A stretch of 12,897 bases of DNA from Phycisphaerae bacterium (GTDB taxonomy: Bacteria > Planctomycetota > Phycisphaerae > UBA1845 > Fen-1342): NCBI GenBank assembly GCA_026984555.1, contig JALSRY010000220.1, forward strand, positions 1 through 12,897, written 5' to 3'. Below, piece by piece: positions 1-5,852 of this stretch (positions within the stretch are counted from its first letter, which is position 1; every line of letters begins with the position of its first letter). The notes beneath the pieces are model-generated. The model did no database searches. It was given only the letters and a program-made list of their open reading frames with translations, and had not been told where the DNA came from. Made by a program: the position numbers and the translations under genes.

Positions 1-1
1 C

Positions 2-286
2 ACGGCCTACAATGGCCAGATCGTCGGTATCGCGTCGAGCAACGACACCGACCAGATGCTGGATACCGATTGGTTCGACACCATCGACGCTGAAGGCCCC
101 GCCGGCGGAGATTTCATGGTGGCCCGCGTTACCGTCTTGGGGTCTTCCGACGACGCCGCGGTGTACGGGCAGTTCCAGTACGCTTCTGTGCAAAACACGA
201 CACTTCAAACACTGTATTTCGTGCCCGAGCCGGTCGGCCTGGCGTTGTTCGCGCTAGGGGGCCTGCTGGCGTTTCGGCGTCGGTAG
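2..286 (+). CDS. PEP-CTERM sorting-domain exported protein, C-terminal fragment
   Basis: Ninety-four codons of a reading frame that enters from the left edge and stops at TGA-type position 284-286 (TAG). The last 21 residues have the three-part PEP-CTERM layout: the motif VPEP (residues 74-77), a hydrophobic helix (GLALFALGGLLAF) and a terminal Arg cluster RRR. In known systems this tail is recognised by an exosortase and marks proteins for the cell surface or extracellular matrix. The visible upstream part is acidic and rich in Gly, Asp, Ser and Thr, as expected for a secreted beta-rich domain, but I recognise no enzymatic domain. Its start, signal peptide and true function lie outside the window. 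A terminator follows directly, so this is the last gene of its transcript. No exosortase gene is visible here. The PEP-CTERM call is firm; the function of the protein is unknown. Confidence 0.9.
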   Translation, partial: TAYNGQIVGIASSNDTDQMLDTDWFDTIDAEGPAGGDFMVARVTVLGSSDDAAVYGQFQYASVQNTTLQTLYFVPEPVGLALFALGGLLAFRRR

Positions 287-314
287 GGCTGCCGCTCGAG
301 GAACACGAGGAGTC

Positions 315-357
315 GCACGCCGGGTGGACCGCGAGGCCCACCCGGTTTTTTGCGTGC
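315..357 (+). terminator. Intrinsic terminator after the PEP-CTERM gene
   Basis: A perfect 8-bp stem, CCGGGTGG (320-327) with CCACCCGG (338-345), closes a 10-base loop and is followed by six T (346-351). This is a classic rho-independent terminator. Outside it, GCACGC (315-320) and GCGTGC (352-357) are also complementary, so a longer alternative fold exists. It lies 33 bases after the PEP-CTERM stop codon and separates that gene from the dehydratase gene. Confidence 0.88.
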
Positions 358-388
358 CCGGCGTCGAGCCGGCGCGGTTACGCCGGTC

Positions 389-397
389 TGTTATACT
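389..397 (+). promoter_or_regulatory. Extended -10 promoter for the dehydratase gene
   Basis: TATACT at 392-397 matches the TATAAT consensus at five of six positions and is preceded by TG plus one base (389-391), the extended -10 arrangement. No good -35 hexamer lies 16-18 bases upstream, which suits an extended -10 promoter. It sits between the terminator ending near 351 and the ATG at 447, giving an expected leader of roughly 40-45 bases. Inferred from sequence only. Confidence 0.55.
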
Positions 398-446
398 CTG
401 GTGAGCCGAAGAACGATCAACATTCGCAATTCGTACGAGGATCACC

Positions 447-779
447 ATGGCCGGACTATCCGAAAAAACGTGTGCCGCGTGTCGGGGCGACATGCCGAGC
501 TTGTCGGGCGATGCTGCCCGAGCGCTGCTCAAGCAGCTCGATCAGTGGGAAATCATCAACGACCACCACCTCCACAAGGATCTCGCATTTCCTGATTTCC
601 GCTCCGCCTTGGCGTTCGTGAACCGCGTCGGGGAGGTGGCCGAAGCCGAGGGGCACCATCCGAACATCGGGCTAACGTGGGGAGCGGTCACGATCGACAT
701 TTGGACGCACAAGATCGACGGCTTGACGGAGAGCGATTTCATCCTCGCCGCCAAGATCGATCGCTTGCCGTTGGCCTGA
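447..779 (+). CDS. phhB: Pterin-4a-carbinolamine dehydratase (PCD/DCoH family)
   Basis: A 110-residue protein matching the length and layout of the family. It dehydrates 4a-hydroxytetrahydropterin to quinonoid dihydropterin, recycling tetrahydrobiopterin-type cofactor for aromatic amino acid hydroxylases. Some bacterial relatives are instead linked to molybdopterin metabolism. The signature EGHHP is at residues 68-72, giving the paired catalytic histidines 70 and 71. The third active-site histidine is H88 in WTHKIDGLTESDF, followed by conserved D97. A short N-terminal segment with a CxxC pair (C9, C12) precedes the domain, as in many bacterial homologues. The ATG is supported by GAGG at 437-440, six bases upstream. 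It appears to be a single-gene unit between a terminator and a structured gap. No phenylalanine hydroxylase is nearby, so the physiological substrate cannot be judged. Identity is firm; the symbol is by analogy with phenylalanine-hydroxylase loci. Confidence 0.93.
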   Translation: MAGLSEKTCAACRGDMPSLSGDAARALLKQLDQWEIINDHHLHKDLAFPDFRSALAFVNRVGEVAEAEGHHPNIGLTWGAVTIDIWTHKIDGLTESDFILAAKIDRLPLA

Positions 780-1232
780 AGGTACTCCCTCCGCCGCGCG
801 ACCGGGAACAACACGTCACCGGCGCAACATCCCCGTCTCTGCGTGTTTTGACGCGAGGCGGGATCCACCGGATGGGGTCCAATGCCGCAGGGCATCGAGT
901 TCGCGATTGCTCCGAGCTTGCTTCTTGCGCAGCGTGTCGGCGCCAGCGACACGCCCGAACCAGGCGCGACGGCGCGACGGGCCGTTGACGTTGCCCCGCG
1001 ATTTCGGTACGTTATCTGTCCCGGTGGTCGTCACGGCCGGGATATGCCCGCTCGCAAGGGGCGTGTGGGCGTCGGCGGCAGTCGGCGCGCATAATGGGCC
1101 TCCTGACCCCGCGGCTGGGGGTTCAGGCCTCCGGGCGGGTCCGCAACCGCGGCCTCTGTATTGTTGCGTGACGAGATCGGTGTGGTTCGCAGGTTCGGCG
1201 CTTGTGCGCGACCGCCCGGCGGTACGAGCGAA
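780..1232. other. 450-base gap without a convincing gene; several stem-loops
   Basis: I find no credible coding frame here: the open frames are Arg/Gly-rich, lack ribosome-binding sites and resemble no family I know. It does hold inverted repeats. ATGCC-GCAG-GGCAT is at 882-895. GCGTGTCG (932-939) pairs perfectly with CGACACGC (947-954) around a 7-base loop. CCTGACCCC (1102-1110) pairs imperfectly with GGGG plus TCAGG (1117-1127). None is followed by a T tract, so they are not intrinsic terminators. They may belong to the 3' end of the dehydratase mRNA, to a leader of the tRNA/prs transcript, or to an unrecognised small RNA. I see no hallmark of RNase P RNA, tmRNA or SRP RNA. Confidence 0.5.
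985..1013 (+). promoter_or_regulatory. Candidate sigma70 promoter upstream of tRNA-Gln and prs
   Basis: TTGACG at 985-990 matches five of six -35 consensus bases. Seventeen bases later comes TACGTT (1008-1013), a weak -10 with T, A and the final T. A TTATCT lies slightly further on, at 1012-1017, but gives too long a spacer. It would drive a transcript with a leader of about 210 bases reaching the tRNA and possibly prs. The -35 is good and the -10 poor, so this is tentative. Confidence 0.3.
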
Positions 1233-1304
1233 TACCCGGTGGTGTAATCGGTAACACACCAGGTTTTGGTCCTGGCATTCCTGGTTCGAGTCCAGGCCGG
1301 GTAG
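1233..1304 (+). tRNA. tRNA-Gln, anticodon TTG
   Basis: The full cloverleaf folds by hand. The acceptor stem TACCCGG (1233-1239) pairs perfectly with CCGGGTA (1297-1303), with discriminator G1304. The D arm GTGT/ACAC closes around AATCGGTA (1242-1257). The anticodon stem is CCAGG/CCTGG (1259-1263 and 1271-1275), with loop TTTTGGT and anticodon TTG at 1266-1268. The variable loop is four bases. The T stem is CCTGG/CCAGG (1280-1284 and 1292-1296) with loop TTCGAGT. The weak U1-A72 pair and G73 are known glutaminyl-tRNA synthetase identity features in E. coli, which supports the Gln assignment. The 3' CCA is not encoded (CTT follows), so it must be added by a nucleotidyltransferase. It lies 64 bases before prs with no terminator between, so tRNA and prs may share a transcript. 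Confidence 0.96.
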
Positions 1305-1368
1305 CTTTGCCGGCTGCCCGCATTCCCGGTCGGTCGGCCCGATGGCACGTGTCGGACACCGGGGCAAC

Positions 1369-2331
1369 ATGAGCAGGAAACGGTTCGTGAAAGACCTGTG
1401 CGTATTCTCTGGTCGCAGCAACCCCCGGCTGGCCGAACAGGTAGCCAACTACCTGGGGATGCCGCTCGGCCGCGCGCAGCTCGACCGTTTCCCCGACGGC
1501 GAAATCTCGCTCAAACTCATCGAGGACGTCCGCGGTCGCGATACGTTCGTGATTCAGTCCACCTGCTGCCCCGGCAACGAGCACCTCATGGAGCTGCTCA
1601 TTTTCATCGACTGCCTGCGCCGGGCGTCGGCGGACCGGATCACCGCGGTCGTGCCGTACTTCGGCTACGCCCGACAGGATCGCAAGGACGAGGGTCGCGT
1701 GCCGATCACCGCCAAGCTCGTGGCCAACATGCTCACGGTCGCGGGTGTCGACCGCGTGCTGACGCTCGACCTGCACGCCGCCCAGATCCAGGGTTTTTTC
1801 GACATTCCGGTGGACAATCTCTCGGCCCAGCCGGTCATCATGGCTTTTTTCGAGTCTCTCGGAGTCGAAAACCTCACGGTCGTCAGCCCCGACATCGGCA
1901 ACGCCAAGCAGGCCCGCGTCTACGCCGAGCGGCTCGGCGGCGACCTGGCGATCATCGACAAGCGGCGGGTCAGCGGGGCCGAGTCGATCTCTTACAACAT
2001 CATCGGCGAGGTGCGCGACCGCACGGTCCTGATGGTGGACGACATGATCGCCACCGCCGGCACCATCGTGCAGGCGGCCCACCTGGTGTGCGAGCGTGGC
2101 GCGCGGCGTGTCGTCGTGACCGCCACGCACGGCGTGCTGTGTGGCCCGGCGATCGAGCGGCTCAACAACGCCCCGATCGACCACCTGGCCATCACCGATA
2201 CGATTCCCCTGTCGCCGGAAGCCCGGCGGCAGTTGCCGAATATGACAGTGCTCACGGTGAGCGAATTGTTGGGCGAAGCCATTCGCAGAATCCACAGCGA
2301 CGAATCGGTCAGCAGCCTGTTCATGAAGTAG
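1369..2331 (+). CDS. prs: Ribose-phosphate pyrophosphokinase (PRPP synthetase)
   Basis: A 320-residue cytoplasmic enzyme (about 315 is usual) that transfers pyrophosphate from ATP to ribose 5-phosphate, giving PRPP for purine, pyrimidine, NAD, His and Trp synthesis. Visible family motifs: FPDGE (41-45); the ATP-site segment YFGYARQDRKDEGR (97-110); DLHAAQIQGFF with the conserved His at 136; the flexible-loop basic cluster DKRR (197-200); and the PRPP loop VDDMIATAGT (223-232). In the last motif the acidic residue usual at position 228 is Ala, a variant of DDMIDTAGT. I chose ATG 1369 because it gives MSRKRFVKDL at the normal family start, with GGGG at 1361-1364 as a modest ribosome-binding site. 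An in-frame ATG at 1342 would add nine residues but has no such site. Downstream, bL25 follows after 18 bases, so the two are probably co-transcribed. Confidence 0.97.
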   Translation: MSRKRFVKDLCVFSGRSNPRLAEQVANYLGMPLGRAQLDRFPDGEISLKLIEDVRGRDTFVIQSTCCPGNEHLMELLIFIDCLRRASADRITAVVPYFGYARQDRKDEGRVPITAKLVANMLTVAGVDRVLTLDLHAAQIQGFFDIPVDNLSAQPVIMAFFESLGVENLTVVSPDIGNAKQARVYAERLGGDLAIIDKRRVSGAESISYNIIGEVRDRTVLMVDDMIATAGTIVQAAHLVCERGARRVVVTATHGVLCGPAIERLNNAPIDHLAITDTIPLSPEARRQLPNMTVLTVSELLGEAIRRIHSDESVSSLFMK

Positions 2332-2349
2332 ACGCGGGAGGTATACGCG

Positions 2350-3003
2350 ATGCATATTGAAACGATTTCCGGAGAAACCCGCAGCCCCGGCGGCAAGCAC
2401 GCCAACGATCGCCTGCGCAAGCGCGGCATGATTCCCGCGGTGGTCTACGGTCACGGTGGCGAGCCCGAGCTGCTCGCGCTCTCACGTCACGACCTGGAGC
2501 ACGCGCTCCAGCACGCGACGCACGTGATCAAGGTCCGCATCGACGGACGGGAAACGCAGTACCTCCTCAAGGACGTGCAGTACGACCACCTGCAGGCCAC
2601 CCCGATCCACGCCGACCTGATGCGCGTCACCGAACACGAGCGCGTCAAGGTCACCGTCGCCGTCGAAACCGTCGGCGAACCGCACGGCATCCACGAGGGT
2701 GGCGAGCTCGTCCTGATGCACAACGACATCGAAATCGAGTGTCCGCTGCTCACGATCCCCGACGTGCTCAAGTTCCACGTGGACCATCTCGGCGTGGGCG
2801 ATGCCCTGCGCGTGCGCGATCTCGAACTGCCCGAAGGCGTCGTCGTGCTCATGGATCCCGACGAATCCATCGCCACCGTTCGGCCCAAGCGCGGCGTGAA
2901 GGTGGAAGGTGAGGAAGAGGAAACGACCGAAGCCAGCCCCGCGGAACCCGAGCTGGTCGGTCGTGGCAAGACCGCCGGCGCCGACGGTGAGGATGCGGGG
3001 TGA
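2350..3003 (+). CDS. rplY: Large-subunit ribosomal protein bL25, CTC/TL5 long form
   Basis: A 217-residue protein of the two-domain bL25 type (called Ctc or TL5), which binds 5S rRNA in the large ribosomal subunit. The N-terminal 5S-binding domain covers about residues 1-92, with LRKRGMIPAVVYGHG (22-36) and FLKDVQYD-like LLKDVQYDHL (72-81). The C-terminal beta domain covers about 95-180 and includes ECPLLTIPDVLKFHVDHLGVG. An acidic tail EGEEEETTEA follows (from 186). This length is normal for the CTC form and about double the E. coli short form. GGAGG at 2337-2341 is a strong ribosome-binding site eight bases before the ATG. Its stop codon overlaps the GTG of pth (GTGA at 3000-3003). The pairing prs - bL25 - pth is conserved in many bacteria and fits a translation-linked operon. 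Confidence 0.96.
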   Translation: MHIETISGETRSPGGKHANDRLRKRGMIPAVVYGHGGEPELLALSRHDLEHALQHATHVIKVRIDGRETQYLLKDVQYDHLQATPIHADLMRVTEHERVKVTVAVETVGEPHGIHEGGELVLMHNDIEIECPLLTIPDVLKFHVDHLGVGDALRVRDLELPEGVVVLMDPDESIATVRPKRGVKVEGEEEETTEASPAEPELVGRGKTAGADGEDAG

Positions 3004-3635
3004 AACTCGTCGCCGGCCTGGGCAACCCCGGCCCCCGCTACGACCGCACGCGTCACAACGTCGGCTTCCAGGTGCTCGACGAGCTGGCCCGACGATGGAA
3101 CGTGGCGGCCCCGCGCTACGAACGCCGATACGAGGCGCTCGTGGCCGACGACCAGGTGGGCGACCAGCGTGTGGTGCTGCTCTGGCCACAGACGTACATG
3201 AACCTGAGCGGACGAAGCGTGCTTGCGGTGAAGCAGTTTTTCAAGCTCGACCCGACCCGCGACCTGCTGGTGGTCTGCGACGATATGGACCTGCCCGTCG
3301 GGCGGATTCGACTGCGGGCCCGCGGCTCCGGCGGCGGCCAGAAAGGTCTGGAAAACATCCTGCTGCGGCTCGGTACCACCGACGTACCGCGGCTGCGAAT
3401 CGGTATCGGTCGGGCGCCCGCGGCGGTCGCGGCGGCATACGTGCTCAGCCGCTTCGCCCCCGGCGAACAGCAGGACATCGAAGAAGCGATCTCGACGGCG
3501 GCGGACGCCGTCGAGTGCTGGTTGCGGCGCGGCATCGACGCCGCCATGAATCGGTTCAACACCAAAGCCGGCGGTCAACGCGGCGGTAAGCGCAAACCCG
3601 CGACAGACGACGCGTCAGAAGGAGAATCGTCTTGA
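3000..3635 (+). CDS. pth: Peptidyl-tRNA hydrolase
   Basis: A 211-residue enzyme (E. coli 194) that releases peptides from stalled peptidyl-tRNA so that tRNA can be reused. Active-site elements are present: GLGNPG (6-11) with N9, RHNVGF with the catalytic H19, PQTYMNLSG with N68, and VCDDMDLPVG with D94. The segment that is usually GHNGL reads GQKGL (113-117), so the Asn corresponding to E. coli N114 is Lys. I believe this occurs in other Pth proteins, but it deserves checking. A basic then acidic tail of about 25 residues ends the protein. The GTG start at 3000 overlaps the bL25 stop and is supported by GAGG at 2989-2992, seven bases upstream. The stop overlaps the TTG start of rpsF, so translation of bL25, pth and rpsF is probably coupled. 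Confidence 0.96.
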   Translation: MKLVAGLGNPGPRYDRTRHNVGFQVLDELARRWNVAAPRYERRYEALVADDQVGDQRVVLLWPQTYMNLSGRSVLAVKQFFKLDPTRDLLVVCDDMDLPVGRIRLRARGSGGGQKGLENILLRLGTTDVPRLRIGIGRAPAAVAAAYVLSRFAPGEQQDIEEAISTAADAVECWLRRGIDAAMNRFNTKAGGQRGGKRKPATDDASEGESS

Positions 3636-4213
3636 AACGTTACGAAGCCATGTTCCTGTTTGACAACGCGGCCATGCACCAGTGGTCCGAGATCGAGGGC
3701 GAAGTCAAGCGGCTGTTCGACCGCATCGAGGCCCAGCCGCTGGTCTGTCTCAAGTTCGACGAGCGCCGCCTCGCCTACGAAATCAACGGACGCAAACGCG
3801 GCACCTACGTCCTGACCTATTTCGACGCCGACCCCGGACGCATCGCCGACCTCGAACGCGACGCCGGGCTGAGCGAATCCGTCCTGCGCATGCTCGTGCT
3901 GCGCGCCGACAAGATCAGCGAGGAAAAACTCGCCGAGCTCAAGGCGCTGCCCCCCGACCAGCCGCTCCAGCCCGCCGCCAGCGAGTCCCGCCGCGGTGAT
4001 TCGCGCCGCGACGGCGGCCGGGGACGCTACGGCGACCGCAAGCCCGAGGAATCCAAGCCGGCCGCCGAGTCCAAACCGGCCGGCGAAACCAAGCCCGCCG
4101 AAACCCCGGACGCAGACGCCGCCCAAACCGCGACCGCGACCGCGACGACCGAAGCTCCGGCGGATCAGCCCGCGACCACCGAGCCCGACAAGCCCGCCGA
4201 AGCCCAGCCGTAA
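3632..4213 (+). CDS. rpsF: Small-subunit ribosomal protein bS6 with long low-complexity tail
   Basis: The first ~93 residues are a normal bS6 domain: MKRYEAMFLFDN at the start, then DERRLAYEINGRKRGTYVLTYF (43-64) and the C-terminal strand ending LVLRAD. bS6 pairs with bS18 on the platform of the 30S subunit. The remaining ~100 residues are a low-complexity tail: an Arg/Gly/Asp patch (119-135), Lys-Pro-Ala-Glu repeats (ESKPAAESKPAGETKPAE at 140-157) and an Ala/Thr/Pro/Glu-rich end. At 193 residues it is about twice the usual bS6 length, though acidic or Ala-rich tails on bS6 occur in many bacteria. The start is TTG 3632, overlapping the pth stop (TTGA), with an excellent AAGGAG at 3619-3624 seven bases upstream. 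It opens the conserved rpsF-ssb-rpsR-rplI-dnaB set. Confidence 0.95.
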   Translation: MKRYEAMFLFDNAAMHQWSEIEGEVKRLFDRIEAQPLVCLKFDERRLAYEINGRKRGTYVLTYFDADPGRIADLERDAGLSESVLRMLVLRADKISEEKLAELKALPPDQPLQPAASESRRGDSRRDGGRGRYGDRKPEESKPAAESKPAGETKPAETPDADAAQTATATATTEAPADQPATTEPDKPAEAQP

Positions 4214-4215
4214 TT

Positions 4216-4243
4216 CCGGGGCCGCCGGCGCGGTGTCGGCCGG
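4216..4243 (+). other. GC-rich hairpin between rpsF and ssb
   Basis: CCGGGGCCG (4216-4224) pairs with CGGCCGG (4237-4243) with a GG bulge, giving about seven G-C pairs around a 12-base loop. It ends 19 bases before the ssb ATG and does not cover the weak GAGAG ribosome-binding region. No T tract follows. It could tune ssb translation or mRNA decay, or be fortuitous in such GC-rich DNA. Confidence 0.35.
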
Positions 4244-4262
4244 TAGAAAGCGAGAGTGCATC

Positions 4263-4745
4263 ATGGCAAGCTACAACAAAGTCATCCTCATGGGGAACCT
4301 GACCCGCGACCCCCAGCTCAAGTACCTGCCGAACAACAACCCCGTCTGCGAGTTCGGCATCGCGACCAACCGGCGCTGGCGCGACCGCGACGGCAACCAG
4401 CGTGAGGAGGTCTGCTACGTCGATCTCGCCGCCTTCGGGCGACAGGCCGAGACCATCAACCAGTACATGTCCAAGGGCCGCCCGATCCTGATCGACGGGC
4501 GTCTCAAGTTCGACAGTTGGACCGGCCAGGACGGCCAACGCCGCTCGAAACTCAGCGTCGTGGTCGAAAACTTCCAGTTCGTCGGACCACGCGACAGCGG
4601 CGGACCGGAGAGCGGCTACGGCAACCGCGGCTACTCCGGCGGGCGTCCCGCCGAGCCACAGCCCCCGGCCGGGCCCGCGGCCGCCCCGCCGGCGCCGAGC
4701 CCGGACAACGTACCCCCGCCCTCGGGAAACGACATTCCCTTCTAG
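4263..4745 (+). CDS. ssb: Single-stranded DNA-binding protein
   Basis: A 160-residue SSB. The OB-fold spans about residues 1-108, from MASYNKVILMGNLTRDP to VVENFQFVG, and includes conserved YVDLAAFGRQAE (52-63) and KGRPILIDGRL (71-81). A Gly/Pro/Ala-rich linker (110-154) ends in the short acidic tip GNDIPF, the conserved docking peptide for replication and repair partners; it is less acidic than the E. coli DDDIPF. SSB coats single-stranded DNA at forks, and its position between bS6 and bS18 and upstream of dnaB is a very conserved arrangement. ATG 4263 gives the standard N-terminus. The ribosome-binding site is weak (GAGAG around 4252), so translation may depend partly on rpsF coupling across the 49-base gap. 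Length and motifs leave little doubt. Confidence 0.97.
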   Translation: MASYNKVILMGNLTRDPQLKYLPNNNPVCEFGIATNRRWRDRDGNQREEVCYVDLAAFGRQAETINQYMSKGRPILIDGRLKFDSWTGQDGQRRSKLSVVVENFQFVGPRDSGGPESGYGNRGYSGGRPAEPQPPAGPAAAPPAPSPDNVPPPSGNDIPF

Positions 4746-4838
4746 GGCCGACCGGCGGGAGCATCGCCCCGCGGGGTGACGAACGAAACCAGAGGATTAC
4801 ATTCGCAATCGCTTATTCGATCGAGGTGAAATCAGATC

Positions 4839-5114
4839 ATGGCAAGAAAAACGATGCAGCGTCGGGGTGGACAGCGTGGTGCCAAGCGCAAGCGTAAATC
4901 GCGTCGCTCGCGCGATGCCAACCACTTGCGCGGCGCAAAAGTCAAAATGGAAGACCTGGACTACAAGAACATCGCCCTCTTGCAGCGGCTCACCAGCGCG
5001 CAGGGCAAGCTGTTTTCGCGCAAGCGTTCCGGCCTGCCGGCGCCGATGCAGCGTCGGGCGGCGCTGGCCGTCAAACGCGCTCGTTTCATGGCCCTGCTGC
5101 CGTTTGTGAGTTAG
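4839..5114 (+). CDS. rpsR: Small-subunit ribosomal protein bS18
   Basis: A 91-residue, strongly basic protein. The bS18 core is visible in EDLDYKNIALLQRLTSAQGK (38-57), the basic stretch RKRSGLPAPMQRRAALAVKRARFMALLPFV (61-90) and the typical LLPFV end. It binds the 30S platform next to bS6. The N-terminal ~35 residues are unusually rich in Arg/Lys and contain no Cys, so the zinc-type CxxC seen in some bS18 proteins is absent. GAGGTGA at 4823-4829 is a good ribosome-binding site nine bases before ATG 4839. A second ATG, five codons in, has no better site. It follows ssb after 93 bases and precedes rplI after a 207-base gap that carries strong hairpins. Confidence 0.95.
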   Translation: MARKTMQRRGGQRGAKRKRKSRRSRDANHLRGAKVKMEDLDYKNIALLQRLTSAQGKLFSRKRSGLPAPMQRRAALAVKRARFMALLPFVS

Positions 5115-5178
5115 TCCGCCCACTCGGGCTGCCTTGCGCCTTGTGCAACGCGGCACGGGCGGCCCGCACGCGATGTCG

Positions 5179-5198
5179 GCCGGCCGAGAGTGGCCGGC
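5179..5198 (+). other. Perfect 7-bp GC hairpin in the rpsR-rplI gap
   Basis: GCCGGCC-type stem: GCCGGCC (5179-5185) pairs with GGCCGGC (5192-5198) around the six-base loop GAGAGT. It lies 65 bases after the bS18 stop and is not followed by T residues, so it is not a standard terminator. Together with the larger hairpin at 5209-5254 it makes this gap the most structured spacer in the operon. Confidence 0.45.
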
Positions 5199-5208
5199 GT
5201 CCGGGGCG

Positions 5209-5254
5209 CTCGCGGGCGGCACGGGCGCCTGCCCCGTGAGGCCGCCCGCACGAG
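5209..5254 (+). promoter_or_regulatory. Long stable hairpin upstream of rplI; possible attenuator or processing site
   Basis: GCGGGCGG (5212-5219) pairs with CCGCCCGC (5242-5249). The helix continues inward as CACGGG (5220-5225) with CCCGTG (5233-5238) around a 7-base loop, with a small AGG bulge on the 3' side. CTC (5209-5211) with GAG (5252-5254) extends it outward past a two-base bulge. That is about 17 G-C-rich pairs. Only CTTGT follows, so it lacks a proper U tract. It sits 67 bases before the bL9 ATG. Candidate roles are partial termination, an RNase-resistant end stabilising the upstream ribosomal messages, or a binding site for a ribosomal protein. The pairing is seen directly; the role is inference. 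Confidence 0.5.
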
Positions 5255-5321
5255 GCGATCTTGTGAGACAGTACGCTAGCGGCGTCAACGCCGACGCTGG
5301 AACCGATCACGGAGAAGATTG

Positions 5322-5852
5322 ATGCAGTTGCTCTTGCTCAAAGACGTTCGCAAGCTCGGGCACATCGGCGACATCGTCGAAGTCAAGCCGGGTTATGCGC
5401 GCAACTACCTGATTCCGCAGCTCCTGGCCACGTACCCGACCGAGGAGAACATCAAGGCGATCGAGGAGGAGAAGAAGAAGGCCGCCGCCGAGCGCGCCCG
5501 CCGGCTGCGCGAGTACCAGAAACTCGCCGAGGAGGTCGCCGACGCGACCGTGACCATCGAGGCCGCGGCCAACCCCGAAGGCACGCTCTACGGCTCGGTC
5601 GGTGCCCAGGAAATCGCCGAAGCGCTCCAGGCCCAGGGGCACGCCGTCCTGCCCGAACACGTTTTGCTTGATACGCCGATCCGCACGCTCGATAATCGTG
5701 TCATCACCTTGGAGTTCACCGAGGAAGTCACGGCGCAGATCAAGCTTTGGGTCGTGCGCGCGGGAGCGACGGATGAAGAACACGCCGACGACGAACAGCC
5801 CGCAGGCGACGAGCACGACGAAGCCCCGGACGACGACTTCGACGACGCGTAG
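5322..5852 (+). CDS. rplI: Large-subunit ribosomal protein bL9 with acidic tail overlapping dnaB
   Basis: A 176-residue bL9 (usual length about 148-150). The N-terminal rRNA-binding domain carries the family signature GDIVEVKPGYARNYLIPQLLA (16-36). A charged connecting helix spans about 41-73 (IKAIEEEKKKAAAERARRLREYQ in outline), and the C-terminal domain ends near WVVRAG (143-148). From residue 151 a 26-residue acidic tail follows, with 15 Asp/Glu. This tail corresponds almost exactly to the part that overlaps dnaB in another frame, so it may be a lineage-specific run-on. I chose ATG 5322 over the TTG directly before it (5319), because it gives the canonical MQLLLLKDV start with GGAG at 5311-5314 seven bases upstream. 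It lies 207 bases after rpsR. Confidence 0.96.
   Translation: MQLLLLKDVRKLGHIGDIVEVKPGYARNYLIPQLLATYPTEENIKAIEEEKKKAAAERARRLREYQKLAEEVADATVTIEAAANPEGTLYGSVGAQEIAEALQAQGHAVLPEHVLLDTPIRTLDNRVITLEFTEEVTAQIKLWVVRAGATDEEHADDEQPAGDEHDEAPDDDFDDA

Noticed and set aside
882..1094. Possible small gene of 70 codons in the gap before tRNA-Gln.
   Set aside because: No ribosome-binding site, Arg/Gly/Ala-rich composition, and overlap with inverted repeats.
1123..2454. Minus-strand open frame of 443 codons.
   Set aside because: It lies antisense to tRNA-Gln, prs and the start of the bL25 gene; composition is His/Arg/Asp/Val-rich with no recognisable motif.
4767..4776. Palindrome CCCCGCGGGG between ssb and rpsR.
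   Set aside because: Too short a loop for a useful hairpin and no T tract; expected by chance in such GC-rich DNA.
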